From the NCBI GenBank assembly GCA_949987565.1, contig OX465110.1, positions 12,288,363-12,352,362 of the forward strand: a stretch of DNA of 64,000 nt, in the 5' to 3' direction. The translations under genes were made by a program, and so were the position numbers. The notes beneath the pieces are model-generated. The model searched no databases. It saw nothing but the letters and a program-made list of their open reading frames with translations, and was not told where the DNA came from. Positions 45,348-57,400 of the stretch are shown piece after piece; position 1 is the stretch's first letter; each line of letters opens with the position of its first letter. Source of the DNA: Luidia sarsii (lineage: Eukaryota > Echinodermata > Asteroidea > Paxillosida > Luidiidae).

Positions 45348-46127
45348 CGCTGTGGCTATTGTTACGGCAGCCGTAACGCAACTTCCATTTTCTATAGTTA
45401 CGGCACTGCAACTGCGCAAGCGCGAGGACATGTCAGATTTTGTTGCATGGGGTCACGGACGTGTATAAAACCGTCCGTGTATAAACCCCACATGCACAGG
45501 CAGCGCCACCTCAAGCTCAGTACAGGCACAAGAAACATGGCAAATTCTCTGGCTGTAGGCACATAATTTGCTTATCTTGAAGCAATATCCCTGTCATTAT
45601 CGGATTGGGAAAAGGTGTCTTTTAGTCAATCATGTATATAAGAAGCTCTCGGATCGCACGGTGAGATCGGCAAAAACGGGTCCCTAACAAATTCGTCAGC
45701 GATGCACTGTACATGTACTACGATGTCGACTTCGCGTGCGTTCATGTGGGAGCAGAAAATACGAGAAGTCATTCGATTTTACTAGGAGGTTTAAAAGACC
45801 ACTATACAAATTATAAAACTATTGTACCTATAAATCAACGTTGTAATTTTCTTTAATCAAACAGTGGCAACAAATAATGATGAATATATCATGCAAATGC
45901 AACAAATCAAGATCAAGCACGACGGCCGGACGGCCGGAGACGTCGCCATACTGGTCGCCAGCTAACATCGCGCTTCGAAAGTACAGTCAGTGTATACGTA
46001 CGTACGTACTGTACGTACGCACGTACGTTCGATCTGGCATGTGTCCTCGCGCTTGCGCAGTTGCAGTGCCGTCACTATAGAAAATGGAATTAGTTGCGTT
46101 ACGGCTGCCGTAACAATAGCTACTGCG
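45348..46127. mobile_element. TIR element abutting the TMEM231 start codon
   Basis: 780 bp with inverted arms of about 85 bp: CGCTGTGGCTATTGTTACGG at the left and the complement of CGCAGTAGCTATTGTTACGG at the right, both continuing into CAGCCGTAACGCAACT. The flanks TTCGGTCAA (45339-45347) and TTCTGTCAA (46128-46136) are a 9-bp duplication with one mismatch. The left flank lies 7 bp from the A of the TMEM231 ATG. The interior carries runs of ACGTACGT. Confidence 0.85.
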
Positions 46128-46654
46128 TTCTGTCAAACTATTTAGCCTCGTTCATATAAATTGAAAATAACAAATACAAAAGTTTCACGTTTATAAAAAA
46201 AAAATGATTTCAAAAAGATACTTCTAAAATACTTGAAATAAATCTAACTTTTTTTAACATTTCTGAAAAATTAAGAATATATGTACATGTAAGATTCGCG
46301 ATTGTATTGTATTATCGCGCATGTACTGTACGTGTGGCGGAATTTTCGAATCCGTAGTAGGCCCTTAATTTTCCAAATCCCGGCTTGGGCTTCGGCTCCG
46401 GCTTCGTCCCTGTCACCCCAAAGCTGAAAACACATAATAATGTCAGGCTGGAGTTCTTTTACGTTGCACTTGCAGGTAAAGCTTCAGTTCAGATTATGTT
46501 TCAAAACGCAGTGTAACATATTCAAGTCTAGACCCTACCAGCTGTTTGTTCTGCAATTTAAGTAAAGTACACGTAGGGCATAATATAACACAACCTCCTA
46601 TAGGGGACCGTGTCAAAAATGATTTAGAACGCTTCGATTCTGTATTTTTTTTCA

Positions 46655-47240
46655 GAGTGAGCCGGAGTGTGAGCCAGAGTGACACAGAGTGTGAGCCAGA
46701 GTGTGAGTCCAGAGCTCATCAGAGTGTGAGCCAAAGTGTGACACAGAGTGTGGGCCAGAGTGTGAGCCAGAGTGTGACATGAGATTGCAGCCAGCTAGAG
46801 TGTGAGCCAGAGTGTGAGTCAGAGTGTGAGCCAGAGTCGTTTGAGCCAGAGTGTGACAGAGAGTGTGAGCCAGAGTGTGAGCCAGAACGAGTGTGACACA
46901 GAGTGTGAGCCAGAGTGTGACACGAGATTGCAGCCAGCTAGAGTGTGACACAGAGCTTGTGAGCCAGAGTGTGAGCCAGAGTGTAACACAGAGTGTGAGC
47001 CAGAGTGTGACACAGAGTGCTTGTGTGAGCCGGACTGTGAGCCAGAGTGTGACACGTACGAGAGTGTGAGCCAGAGTGTGACATAGAGTGCAGCCAGAGT
47101 GTGACACAGATATAGTACGTGTGAGCCAGAGTGAGAGGCAGAGTGTGAGCCAGAGTGAGAGGCAGAGTGTGAGCCAGTGTGAGAGCCAGAGTGTGAGCCA
47201 GAATGTGACACAGAGCGGACTGTGAGCCAGAGTGCGGTGA
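46655..47240. repeat. 12-bp satellite, unit GAGCCAGAGTGT
   Basis: About 45 imperfect units, with the variant GACACAGAGTGT mixed in. Open frames reading SQSVSQSV (plus) or HTLAHTLS (minus) come from the repeat. It lies between TMEM231 and GABARAPL2 and abuts Penelope copy 2. Confidence 0.95.
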
Positions 47241-47394
47241 GCCAGATCGATCGAGTGACAGCCGTGGTTTCGGATCTGGCCAATTTGATCGTTGAATTGG
47301 ACTCATTGTTTATGCAGTGTACATATATTAGGCATAGCAAACAGATCACGCGAAAGTTGGAAAGTGTCAAGGATCAAATTCCTGCCACTGCCAT

Positions 47395-49917
47395 AATTGG
47401 TACTATATTGACGTTTCCTCTCTATACACTAACATCCCCAGGAAGAAGGCATTCAAGCTTGCTCCTCGATCGGCCCTGGCCAAAGGAAAACAGTCTTCTC
47501 CACCCATCTCTGACATAACCACCCTCATGAGGCTAGTGCATGCTGGCCAAGATTAATTTCTCCTTTCTTGGCAAGCACTATCTTCAAGTGCATGGCACTG
47601 CCATGGGCACGCGCATGGCTCCTTCCTTTGCCTGCCTCTTCATGGGTGACCTTGAGGAACGCATGCTCAGTGAGGCTCCATGCCGTCCCTGGATTTGGTG
47701 GAGATACATAGATGACGTGTTCTTCATTTGGACTAGGGACGGTAGCAGCTTGAATGCTTTCTTTGACCACATCAATTCCTTCCATAGGACTATCAAATTC
47801 ACATGGGAGCAGTCTCTTCAACAGACCCTGTAACGTATCTTCAGGTTGTTTTGTAGTTGTTATGCAACCTGTGTGGCTCTTGAGTGTATGCATGGGTAAT
47901 GCATATGTATGTAGAGTTCTTGTTCTTACACTTAATTTAGCCTGGGGGTTTCACTCTGGAATGTGTGGGGTGATTCTGGACTGTGTTAGGCAGATGACAG
48001 CACAACTCCTTCAGCTGTGGAGGTGGTGGACAGTAGTCCGATTGACTTGTAACTGTTCGAGGTTTACCACAATTGTTGCTGTATATTTGGCGATTCCAAG
48101 TTCCAATATTGTATTTCTGCACGGCTATTGATCCGAAGCTCATCAAAGTCGTAAGTTGCATGTTCTTTGTTTCTTGATAATTATATTCAATGTTGTATAA
48201 TCACTAGGACATACTGGAGCTATGATTGTATTGGAATTTCGAAGGTATTTACGAGAAGGTTGACATGTATGGGAAAATGTATAGGTTTCGGAAAGGATTA
48301 TGAACAGAACTTCAAATGGAGATGCCATTGGAATATCATGTAGATTTAGTATAAGTTATGTTCATGTTATGTTATGTGTTTGTAAGGGACCTTTGTTGTT
48401 GTTTTGTTTATTTCAGATTAAACTTGATTTTGGTTTGTGTGTGATGTACTCTACACTGCTAGACTTCACTTTGCGTTCATGTTTGTTAGTCTGTGGATGG
48501 GGGTGCATGCATGCAGACATCTAGTCAATGACCATAGAGTGGACCCGCCGTTTGCCAGGTCGTCAAAGGACTTCTAGCTGGATAAGTGCAGAAAATCCAA
48601 CAGACCCACTTTCTGGACGTCACCGTCCGGAAAGACCTCAATACACTCACTAGTCACTACTCACTTGTATTCTAAGCCCATCGACACTCATCAATATCTC
48701 CATTCCTCCAGTTGTCACCCTAGACACTGTAAGACTGGTATAGCTTACAGCCAGGCCCTCAGATTGAGGCGTATAATTATGTTCCAATGAGTCTGACTTT
48801 CGCCGCCATACACGTGTATTGGCCAGTAACTTGCTAGAGGCTATAGTTCTCGCCAAGTGAAGAACTCCATTGCTAAAGAGTCTATTCCATTCCTAGAAGT
48901 TCGGCACTAAAACAAAAGCCACCAGGTCCCAAGGACAAGCCCAAGGTTCCATTAGTTACTTCCTACCACCCTTCTCTTCCTCCTCTCAGGAAGATAACTA
49001 AGGAAAACCACCATATTCTCCGCACTTCAGATCGTCTGGCTGAAGCCATTCCTAATTCGCCTGTTTTGTTTTTCAGGCGCCCCCGTAACCTGCGTGACTT
49101 AATTGTCCGAGCAGAGGTTCCCCCTTTGGACTCTTCACCTCCAACCAAAATAATTTGGTACATTTAAGTGTACCTCGAAATGCATTGTTTGCAAGACACA
49201 TGTCAAGGAAGTAGACTCTTTCAATGGACATTCTTCTGGAACTACCCACATGACCTATGGCTCTATCACGTGCACTACCTCAAACATTATACCTCATCTC
49301 TTGTAGAGTTTGTAATATTCAGTAAGTTGGCGAGACCAAAAACACCCTCAAAAAACGGATCTATGGCCATAGGTCTACTATCAAAACCGGTAAAATGGAC
49401 ACCCCTAGCTGTTGGGTATCACTTCAATCTCCCTGATCATTCGATATCAGATATGAGTGTACTGGGCATAGAATCACTTGGTCACCGTAGTAATGCTGTC
49501 CGTCTTAGCCGTGAGAAAATGTGGATGAAGCGTCTTCGGACTATTCAACCACATGGTCTCAACGTCCAGGAGGGTAATGACTAACACCATGCAGCTTTCT
49601 GATAATCCTTCTTTTGTGTTCAGTCCTTCACACTTCTCTCTTTGATCTTTCCCCCTCTTGTCACTAATCCCTACCCCACTCCTTGCCCTTCTCTTTGATC
49701 TTTCCCCCTCCTCTCACTAATCCCTACCCTACCCCTTGCCCTTCCCTTAATCTCTCCCTACCATACAGCTTCACTCTTTGTCCTTTGTTTCTCATCCGTG
49801 TCCTATTCACTCTCTCCCCCTTCCTTCGTGTACATGATTGTATCTGTTTTGTCCTTGTCACTCTGCCTTTGAGAAAGGTCCTGCTAGGATCGAAACGTCA
49901 GGCCCACTAAATTTTAG
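47395..49917 (+). pseudogene. Penelope-like retroelement copy 2, broken and interrupted by a solo LTR
   Basis: Reverse transcriptase sequence begins near FDVSSLYTNIP (about 47405), passes HGTAMGTRMAPSFACLFMGD and the catalytic YIDDVFF (near 47706) and reaches KFTWEQSLQQT, where a solo LTR is inserted (47829-48602). It resumes with HFLDVTVRKDL at 48605, then the GIY-YIG region (49165-49584) and the pyrimidine-rich 3' region, ending in the family tail. Several frameshifts and stops (for example after VHAGQD and inside YVGET) make it non-coding. Relative to copy 1 it has small insertions. Its 5' end abuts a GAGCCAGAGTGT satellite. Confidence 0.85.
47829..48602. mobile_element. Solo LTR inserted in Penelope copy 2
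   Basis: 774 bp starting TGTAACG and ending AATCCAACA, so it has the 5'-TG...CA-3' ends of a long terminal repeat. It is flanked by the 5-bp duplication GACCC (47824-47828 and 48603-48607). Removing it with one GACCC restores a continuous reverse transcriptase frame (WEQSLQQTHFLDV). No gag or pol sequence is present, so it is a recombined solo LTR. The superfamily (Gypsy or BEL, both able to give 5-bp duplications) cannot be told. Confidence 0.8.
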
Positions 49918-49919
49918 AA

Positions 49920-51460
49920 TTATAATAATAGTTATAGGGGCGACTTTAAAATGGCCTGTACGTGCTACCGCGAGATTCCTGAATTCTGGGCTCCTCGAAT
50001 AGGAGGTATAAAGCGTGGAGCGTCGAACGTTAATTTTTGTTAATATATATTTTTTTATCGCGCCGATTGAAGCAGTTTAAACTATAATTAGATTAGTCTT
50101 TTAGGAATAAAATTTTAGAATACGATGTGTAAAGTACGTGATTTTGCACGTTTTCACGTTTGTGTTTTGATTTTGTATCATTTAACTGTTTTTATACGGT
50201 ATCCACATGTACAGTATACAGTACAAGGCGCTTTTCTGGCCCAAATGCGAACCACACCAACTTCGGACGCGGAGCGATACAAGCAGTACGTTTTATATAC
50301 GGCCGTGTAGTAATGTCACGTCGCGTACCGCAGTCGGGCCGTATTCGCAATAGTGTACTTACAGCCGGAAGATGAAGGTCGGGTTCTATTTATTTGTTTT
50401 CTCTGCCGCATTCTCAATTTATGTATTTTTTTTTTGCTCATTCTTATATTTTTTAATATACTTAATCCATAAATCTGGGTTTTTAGTTGGAAAGAGACTT
50501 TCTTCATTATGTAATAATGCATTAAAAATTGGGCACGCGTTAATCTCCTATAGCAGGCGGCGCGGATCGGTGCCCGTAAGTGTACGGTGACCTTTTTCAC
50601 CACGAGAGTTACATGGTCTATTACAGGATGACATTTTTTTGACCGGATTAGATTTTAGATTTGGTTTACCGAGTGGCACTTTATAAAGTCGCGCATTTCC
50701 ACTGGACTAGTGACCTGGTCATGTTGACCCTCTGTCTCTCTGTATATGCTTTCTGCGTAGGTCCTATTGTTTCGAATACGCCCCTGAATCCGCGGCTTTT
50801 GTCAGGCACGTCACGTGTGTATTACTTATAGTATACTAGATCTATCAGTGGCAGTGCAATAGGCTGTGGTTCCTAGTATGCCTTGAATCAAGACTACATA
50901 TTGGTGCAAATGGCGCCCTCTAGAAATCGCTGGTACCCGCCATCTAGCTGCGCGCTTGGCGATTGCGTATGTGTCTATTTTTAGCACAAAAAACCAAAAC
51001 ATCAAGTTGATGATCAACCTGCTACTGCTATTGTGCTGCTAGTGCTAGTGCAGCTAGTGAGTAGTGGTAAGGGAAACCACACTTTTTGTGTGATGGTACA
51101 GGCGGAAGTGCTCTCTGACTTTCTGTAAGTTGTCGGTCAGGTGAGCTTGAGCGAAATATCTACAACCCAACCGTCTCCATTAGCTGCCTGATTCAATGAA
51201 CGTGTGATGAGATAAGTTTCCCAGTATAAGGAGTTCAGAGTCACTGTGTCATTCACTTAGTCATAAAACAATAGTCCATTAAAATTATTTTTTAATCTTA
51301 TTTAGTATCTAATCTGTGAATGTGACACTGTGACAGTGACAGTACTTAAGACAAGTAAGTACTTTCGGTACTACTACTACTACTACTACAACAGTAGGAC
51401 TAAGAGTAAGAGTGTAAGACAAGACAGTAAGTGTAAGAGCTGTGCTGCGAGTACGAGGGG
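49920..51460. promoter_or_regulatory. 5' flank of GABARAPL2; no gene seen
   Basis: Between Penelope copy 2 and the GABARAPL2 start codon. CpG-containing but with no clear TATA box at a usual distance. The promoter must lie here or close by, since exon 1 begins at or before 51464. The immediate leader is AG-rich with TACTACTACTAC runs (51370-51390). Confidence 0.4.
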
Positions 51461-51463
51461 AAA

Positions 51464-54400
51464 ATGAAGTGGACGTACAAGGACGAGACGCCAGAAGGTA
51501 AGTCCGAGTAACTTGGAGTTGGTGTTGGACCCTTACATTTACAAATACAAACTAGAGATTTATGTCTGTTTGCTAACAGAACATAACGCTTTTCCGCATC
51601 TGGTTCTCTTAAAAAAAAAAAAATATTGACATCAGCGGGATTCGAACTCGGAACCTCAATTTCTACCCCAAAACGCACGTGCATATTTCGTGCACAAAGT
51701 GTATTGGACTTCATTATAACATTCAAAAAATCATAATAATTCTGAACAATGGTCGATTGTTTCCAAATTCAGGATTTAGAATGTCTAGCCCAATAGCTAC
51801 CTGCACACTAAATTTCGAGACGACTGACCTTTGGCAAATATGTGTTTTTAAAACACGCATTTTGATGACGTCACAATTGCGTCATGGCATTTTGGCCCCG
51901 GAGGTTGTTTCTAAACCACATCCCCAATTGATATAATTGAAAAAATGAAAAAAATCTTGCTCCGTTGGCCAAATATGCTCAATTGAATGTTAAAATCTTA
52001 AAAGTTTATGACCTCATTAATATTCATGAGATGACGTCACGATCAAATGAGGGCAATTTTTGGATACACCTTTTCCCAACTTAGATATAGTGCAAACTTG
52101 GAACAAAACGAAATTGTATTTTTGCTTTTATTGCAGTTTGAAATTTGCACCTTTAAAGTGCTGTCACGTGACACGTGGTGACGTCATGAAGTTTTCAAGA
52201 CCACCGTGCACTAGTTCAGCATTGGCTCTATCCATTTGCCAAGTTTGAAAAAAATCCAAGTGTGTTCAATGGCCTAGGTTCGTGTCAGAAAAAAACACGT
52301 GCTTTGTCTATGGGATTTTTCCGATAAGAAGAAGAAAAAAAAAAAAAATCAGCACAAGAACAATAGCTTTTCCGCTACGCGGCGGAAAAGCTAATTACAA
52401 TCGCCTTTTTTATTTTGAGGGGGTCGGGCTATACACATAGTAGTTATGGTTATGTATACAGTACTAGTACTAGTACTAATACTATTGTATATTGTGCTAA
52501 AACTTAGTAGTACTACTAGTACTACTGTATCCTCCAATAACCGGTTTTCGACGATATAAGGACTTTTCTTCAAACTGAACAATGTGGACGAAAGTATCAC
52601 ACTAAAAGAGGTCCGAGTCACTTTGTCCACACCACAGACTATTAGAATAATCATAGAGAAGGTTGATCAAGCCTGTCACTTCCGTAAGATTACCCGGTTT
52701 TGTTGACGTCCGCGGCGCACCGCGCAGTAAGCATCGTCACCTATTTTCGTCAGTGGTGTTTAGTAAGGTGTCCCAGTGTAGCCAAACGCAAAATAAATTC
52801 TTAAATTAACTCAAAATGCTGTGTGGCACTATTAAATTCTTCCCTGTATGTTTTTTTGTGTTCATCTTTGTTTTTGTTTTTCCACACTGCTTCTAACACT
52901 TTCCTCAAATCATTCATAATTTATGCTTAAAACGTATTGGTCTTGTTGATTTCTTCTTTTGTGACGTTAAAAAAAACTCCACAATCCTCTTTCTCACTGC
53001 TTCTTCACTTCAGTTATAACCTTTCCAAATTTCACTCAAGAGACACATTTCCTCCTTCTTGGTACTTTCTCTAGCTGCTCTTTTATTTTTTTCATTTTTT
53101 TAAAAAGCCTATTGGGCCATGTTACTTTTTGTCTTTAAATAATAATTTAAAAAAATATTTAAAAAATTATATTTATAAGCGAGACGCCCTATAGTAGCTT
53201 CCATAGTTTTTACCCAGAACGGACTGCCTCAAGTTGCGTGATATTTTTTTTTTCTACGGATGTTGGGGTTTGTTATGGTAAACTCAGACGTGTAGCGTCG
53301 AAAACGGGGGTTCCCACGATACTAGTAGTACTAGTAGTACTAGTACTGTCGAGCGCAAACCTCAGATTTCGCGCAAACCTCGGATTGACCTTGTGTCAAG
53401 TTTGCGCAGGAACAATTTGAGCAGGATCGGGAAACGCAAGTTGCGCGCTGTAAATGTGCCGCACGCTCGACTTTGACATGAACTGAATGGGCCATAAAGC
53501 GCCACGTTCACTAACACAAGGTGCGCGCTGTGAATGTGAGGCGGTGGCCCAGATGCCACAGAAACTCTCAAGTTTCTTCGTTCACTAACAACCATGTAGC
53601 TTCGAGCAAGGAGCAAGGTTTGCGCATGGGTTCGCCGGCGCAAACCTTAGGTTTGCGCATGGGTTCGCCAGCGCAAACCTAAGGTTTGCGCGTGGGTTCA
53701 GAGCGTACGGAATATATCGATATTTTTGCCCTGTGAGCCCGCGGTGGCCAGATGCCAGACATGTCTTGAGTTTCTTCGCTCATTATAATTATAGAATAAT
53801 TCGAGCTATCAAAATTACATACTATTACATTAAAAACACCAAGGGGAAGAATATAACTTGAGGCAGTCCGTTCTGGGTAAAAACTATGGAGGCTCCTATA
53901 GGGCGTCTCGCTTATATAATTTTTTTTTTTTTTTTAATTATTATTTAAAGGGATAAAGTAACATGGCCTAATAGGTTTTTAAAAAATAAAAAAAAAATTA
54001 AAGGGCAGCTAGAGAAAGTATCAAGAAGGAGGAAATGCGTCTCTTGAGTGACATTGGGAAAGGTCATAACTAATAGTCTGTGGTGTGGAAAAAGTGACTG
54101 AGACCTCTTTTAGTGTGATACTTTCGTCCACATTGGTCAGCTTGAGGAAAAGTCCTTATATCGTCGAAAACCGGTAACTGGAGGATATAGTACTAGTACA
54201 AGTGGGGTCTAAGCATATAGCTCTATAAATAAACTAGAGTGCGTACTCATCGCGTGACGCGTGCCGACAAGGGGACTGCGACACCATTACCAAAGAGGGC
54301 AAATGCATGATGGCCTTTCCTTTTAGTTTCTGCATTCGGCTATACCTTTCCCTATTCATATTACGCGCGATTGCTACTGAAATCCGGGCACTTCGAGCTG

Positions 54401-57400
54401 AAGTTGCCCTCTTTGGTAATGGCGGATGCGCGTCCATGGTGGCACACGTTCGTACCGCGCGTTGATAGCGGAGTGCGCACTCTAGTTTATTTATAGAGCT
54501 CAATGGGTCTAAGCGAGCAGGAAAACATGAGCAAACGAGAAATATATGTCTGTTGTGAAACAGAGCATAGAGCTTTTCCGCTTCTGTTTTTAACAAGTCA
54601 TAGAATAGCCCCATTCCTACTCCATATTTTGTACATATTTTGTGCACAAAGCCTATGGGACTTGAGTGTGGTATTCAAAAATTCATAAAAAATATAAACA
54701 ATGGTCCTTCGGTTCCAAACTTTAGATTTGGAATGTCTAGCACGATAGCTAACTACACACCAAATTTCGAGATGATCGGCCAATGCCTTATATGTGTTTT
54801 AAAATCACACATTTTGATGACGTCATGATTACGTAACGACATTTTGGCTCCGGAAGGTGTTTCTAAACCATGTCCCCAATAGATATCAAAGAAAAAATGA
54901 AAAAAATCTTGTTCCGTTGGCCAAATATGCTCATTTCAATGTGAAAATCTGAAAAGTTCATGACCTCATAAATATTCATGAGATGACGTCACGGTCAATT
55001 GATGGCAATTTTTGGATACACCTTTTCCCAACTGAGATACAGTGCAAAGTTGAAACCAAACAAACTTGTACTTTTGCTTTTAATGGATTTTGAAATTTGC
55101 CCCTTTAAAGCAAGGTCACGTGACACATGATGACGTCATGATGACATCAAGGTGTTTAGGATCAATTTCAGCATGGGCTTTATGCATTTGCCACGTTTGA
55201 AAAAAATCCAAGTCTGTTCAATGACTAAAGTCGTGCTTACAAAACCCCTGTGCATTGTCTATGGGCTTTGGGGGAGAAGAAGAAGAAGACTAAAACGAGA
55301 AATATATGTCTGTTGTGAAACAGAGCATAGAGCTTTCCCGCTTCTGTTTGTAACAAGTCATAGAATAGCCCCATTCCTACTCCAAAACGCATGTACATAT
55401 TTTGTGCACAAAGCCTATGGGACTCGAGTGTGGTATGCAAAAATTCATAAAAAATATAAACAATGGTCCTTCGGTTCCAAACTTTAGATTTGGAATGTCT
55501 AGCACGATAGCTAACTACATACCAAATTTCGAGATGATCGGCCAATGCCTTATATGTGTTTTAAAATCACACATTTTGATGACGTCATGATTGCGTAACG
55601 ACATTTTGGCTCCGGATGGTGTTTCTAAACCATGTCCCCAATAGATATCAAAGAAAAAATGAAAAAAATCTCGCTCCGTTGGCCAAATATGCTCATTTCA
55701 ATGTGAAAATCTGAAAAGTTCATGACCTCATAAATATTCATGAGATGACGTCACGGTCAATCGATGGCAATTTTTGGATACACCTTTTCCCAACTTAGAT
55801 ACAGTGCAAAGTTGAAACCAAACGAACTTGCACTTTTGCTTTTAATGGATTTTGAAATTTGCCCCTTCAAAGCAAGGTCACGTGACACGTGATGACGTCA
55901 TGATGACATCAAGGTGTTTAGGATCAATTTCAGCATGGGCTTTATGCATTTGCCACGTTTGAAAAAAATCCAAGTCTGTTCAATGACCAAAGTCGTGCTT
56001 ACAAAACCCCTGTGCATTGTCTATGGGCTTTGGGGGAGAAGAAGAAGAAGACTAAGAAAAAGCTGAACAACAGATATAGCTTTTCCGCTTCCCTGGAAGC
56101 GGCGGAAAAGCTAAAAAAGCTGAACAACAGATATAGCTTTTCCGCTTCCCTGGAAGCGGCGGAAAAGCTAATAATGATTTTTGTTCGACTCCATGATTAC
56201 CCTGACCGAAACCCCCAGATTTTACCCCCAAAACACCCATGAAACATCCATCTTTGGATTAAGTTATAATCACAGATTTTAATACTGGTCATTTGTTTTA
56301 CTCACATTTGGAGAAAGAGGAGAAATTTCCCCTCAGTTGATCGAGAAGATTCAGTCCATCGAACCAAAGGCGGCCATCTTTATTTCAAATTAATACGCAC
56401 AAATTGATGATGTTTTGAGTTTTGACAGGTCCATGTGCGCAGTGGGTCTGTGTGAGTGTGTGCGCGCACACGCACACGTTGACTCCTACTGCTGTACGTT
56501 TCATGACATGTTCTTACTTCTGTCTACAGACCTGCGGCATGCAGAGGCCTCTAAGATCCGAGCCAAGTACCCTGAGCGTATTCCAGTCATCGTCCAGAAA
56601 GCGCCCAACTCGCAGATCCAGGACATCGACAAGAGGAAGTTCCTGGTGCCTGCAGACATCACTGTGGCCCAGTTCATGTGGATCATCCGCAAACGCATCC
56701 AACTGCCCTCAGAGAAAGCTGTCTTCCTCTTCATCGGGAAGGTCCTGCCCCAATCCAGGTCAGTTCACAGCCGTGTTCACACGGCTACAGAAATTGCGAT
56801 TATTCGGATCGCGATTCAAATTGCCATTCCACCTCCAGTGTTTTTGCCGTGTGTGGACCCAATGATCGCAATTGTTTGTGGGATTTGAATCGTGATTCTA
56901 AATTATTACAATTAGAAAGATTAGGAAGACCCAGGCATTGTGATATCTTTTGATACAGTCAAGTTTAGTAGCAACCAGAGACACTGCTGTGTTCACCATG
57001 CATGTCTGCCATGTCGGTCACATCACAATATAATCATAGAGTTGGTGGAGCAATTGCAAACGTTATAAAGTGCGCATGAACTATATATTATCTGGTGAAG
57101 CATTTAACACATGTGTAGGTGAAGCATTGAAATAAGAATGATGGTTATATACTTCTTTTCTTCAAAGACCTTGACTCTATGCTTCACCAGATAAATTTGT
57201 ATTAGCCAATATATAGTTCATGCCCACTTCAAAATGTTTGCAGTAGCTGCGCCAACTGTTTGATTATTATTGTGATGTGACCGACATGTGACAGACATTC
57301 AGGGTGGAAACAGCAGAATTGTTTCTCTGATTGTTACTTCTCTTAACTTGACAAGTTGACTGTATCAAGAGATAGGACATCGCAGGCATGATCTAACATC

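Noticed and set aside
46652..47370. Long Ser/His/Leu repeat proteins on both strands
   Set aside because: They are translations of the 12-bp satellite in different frames.
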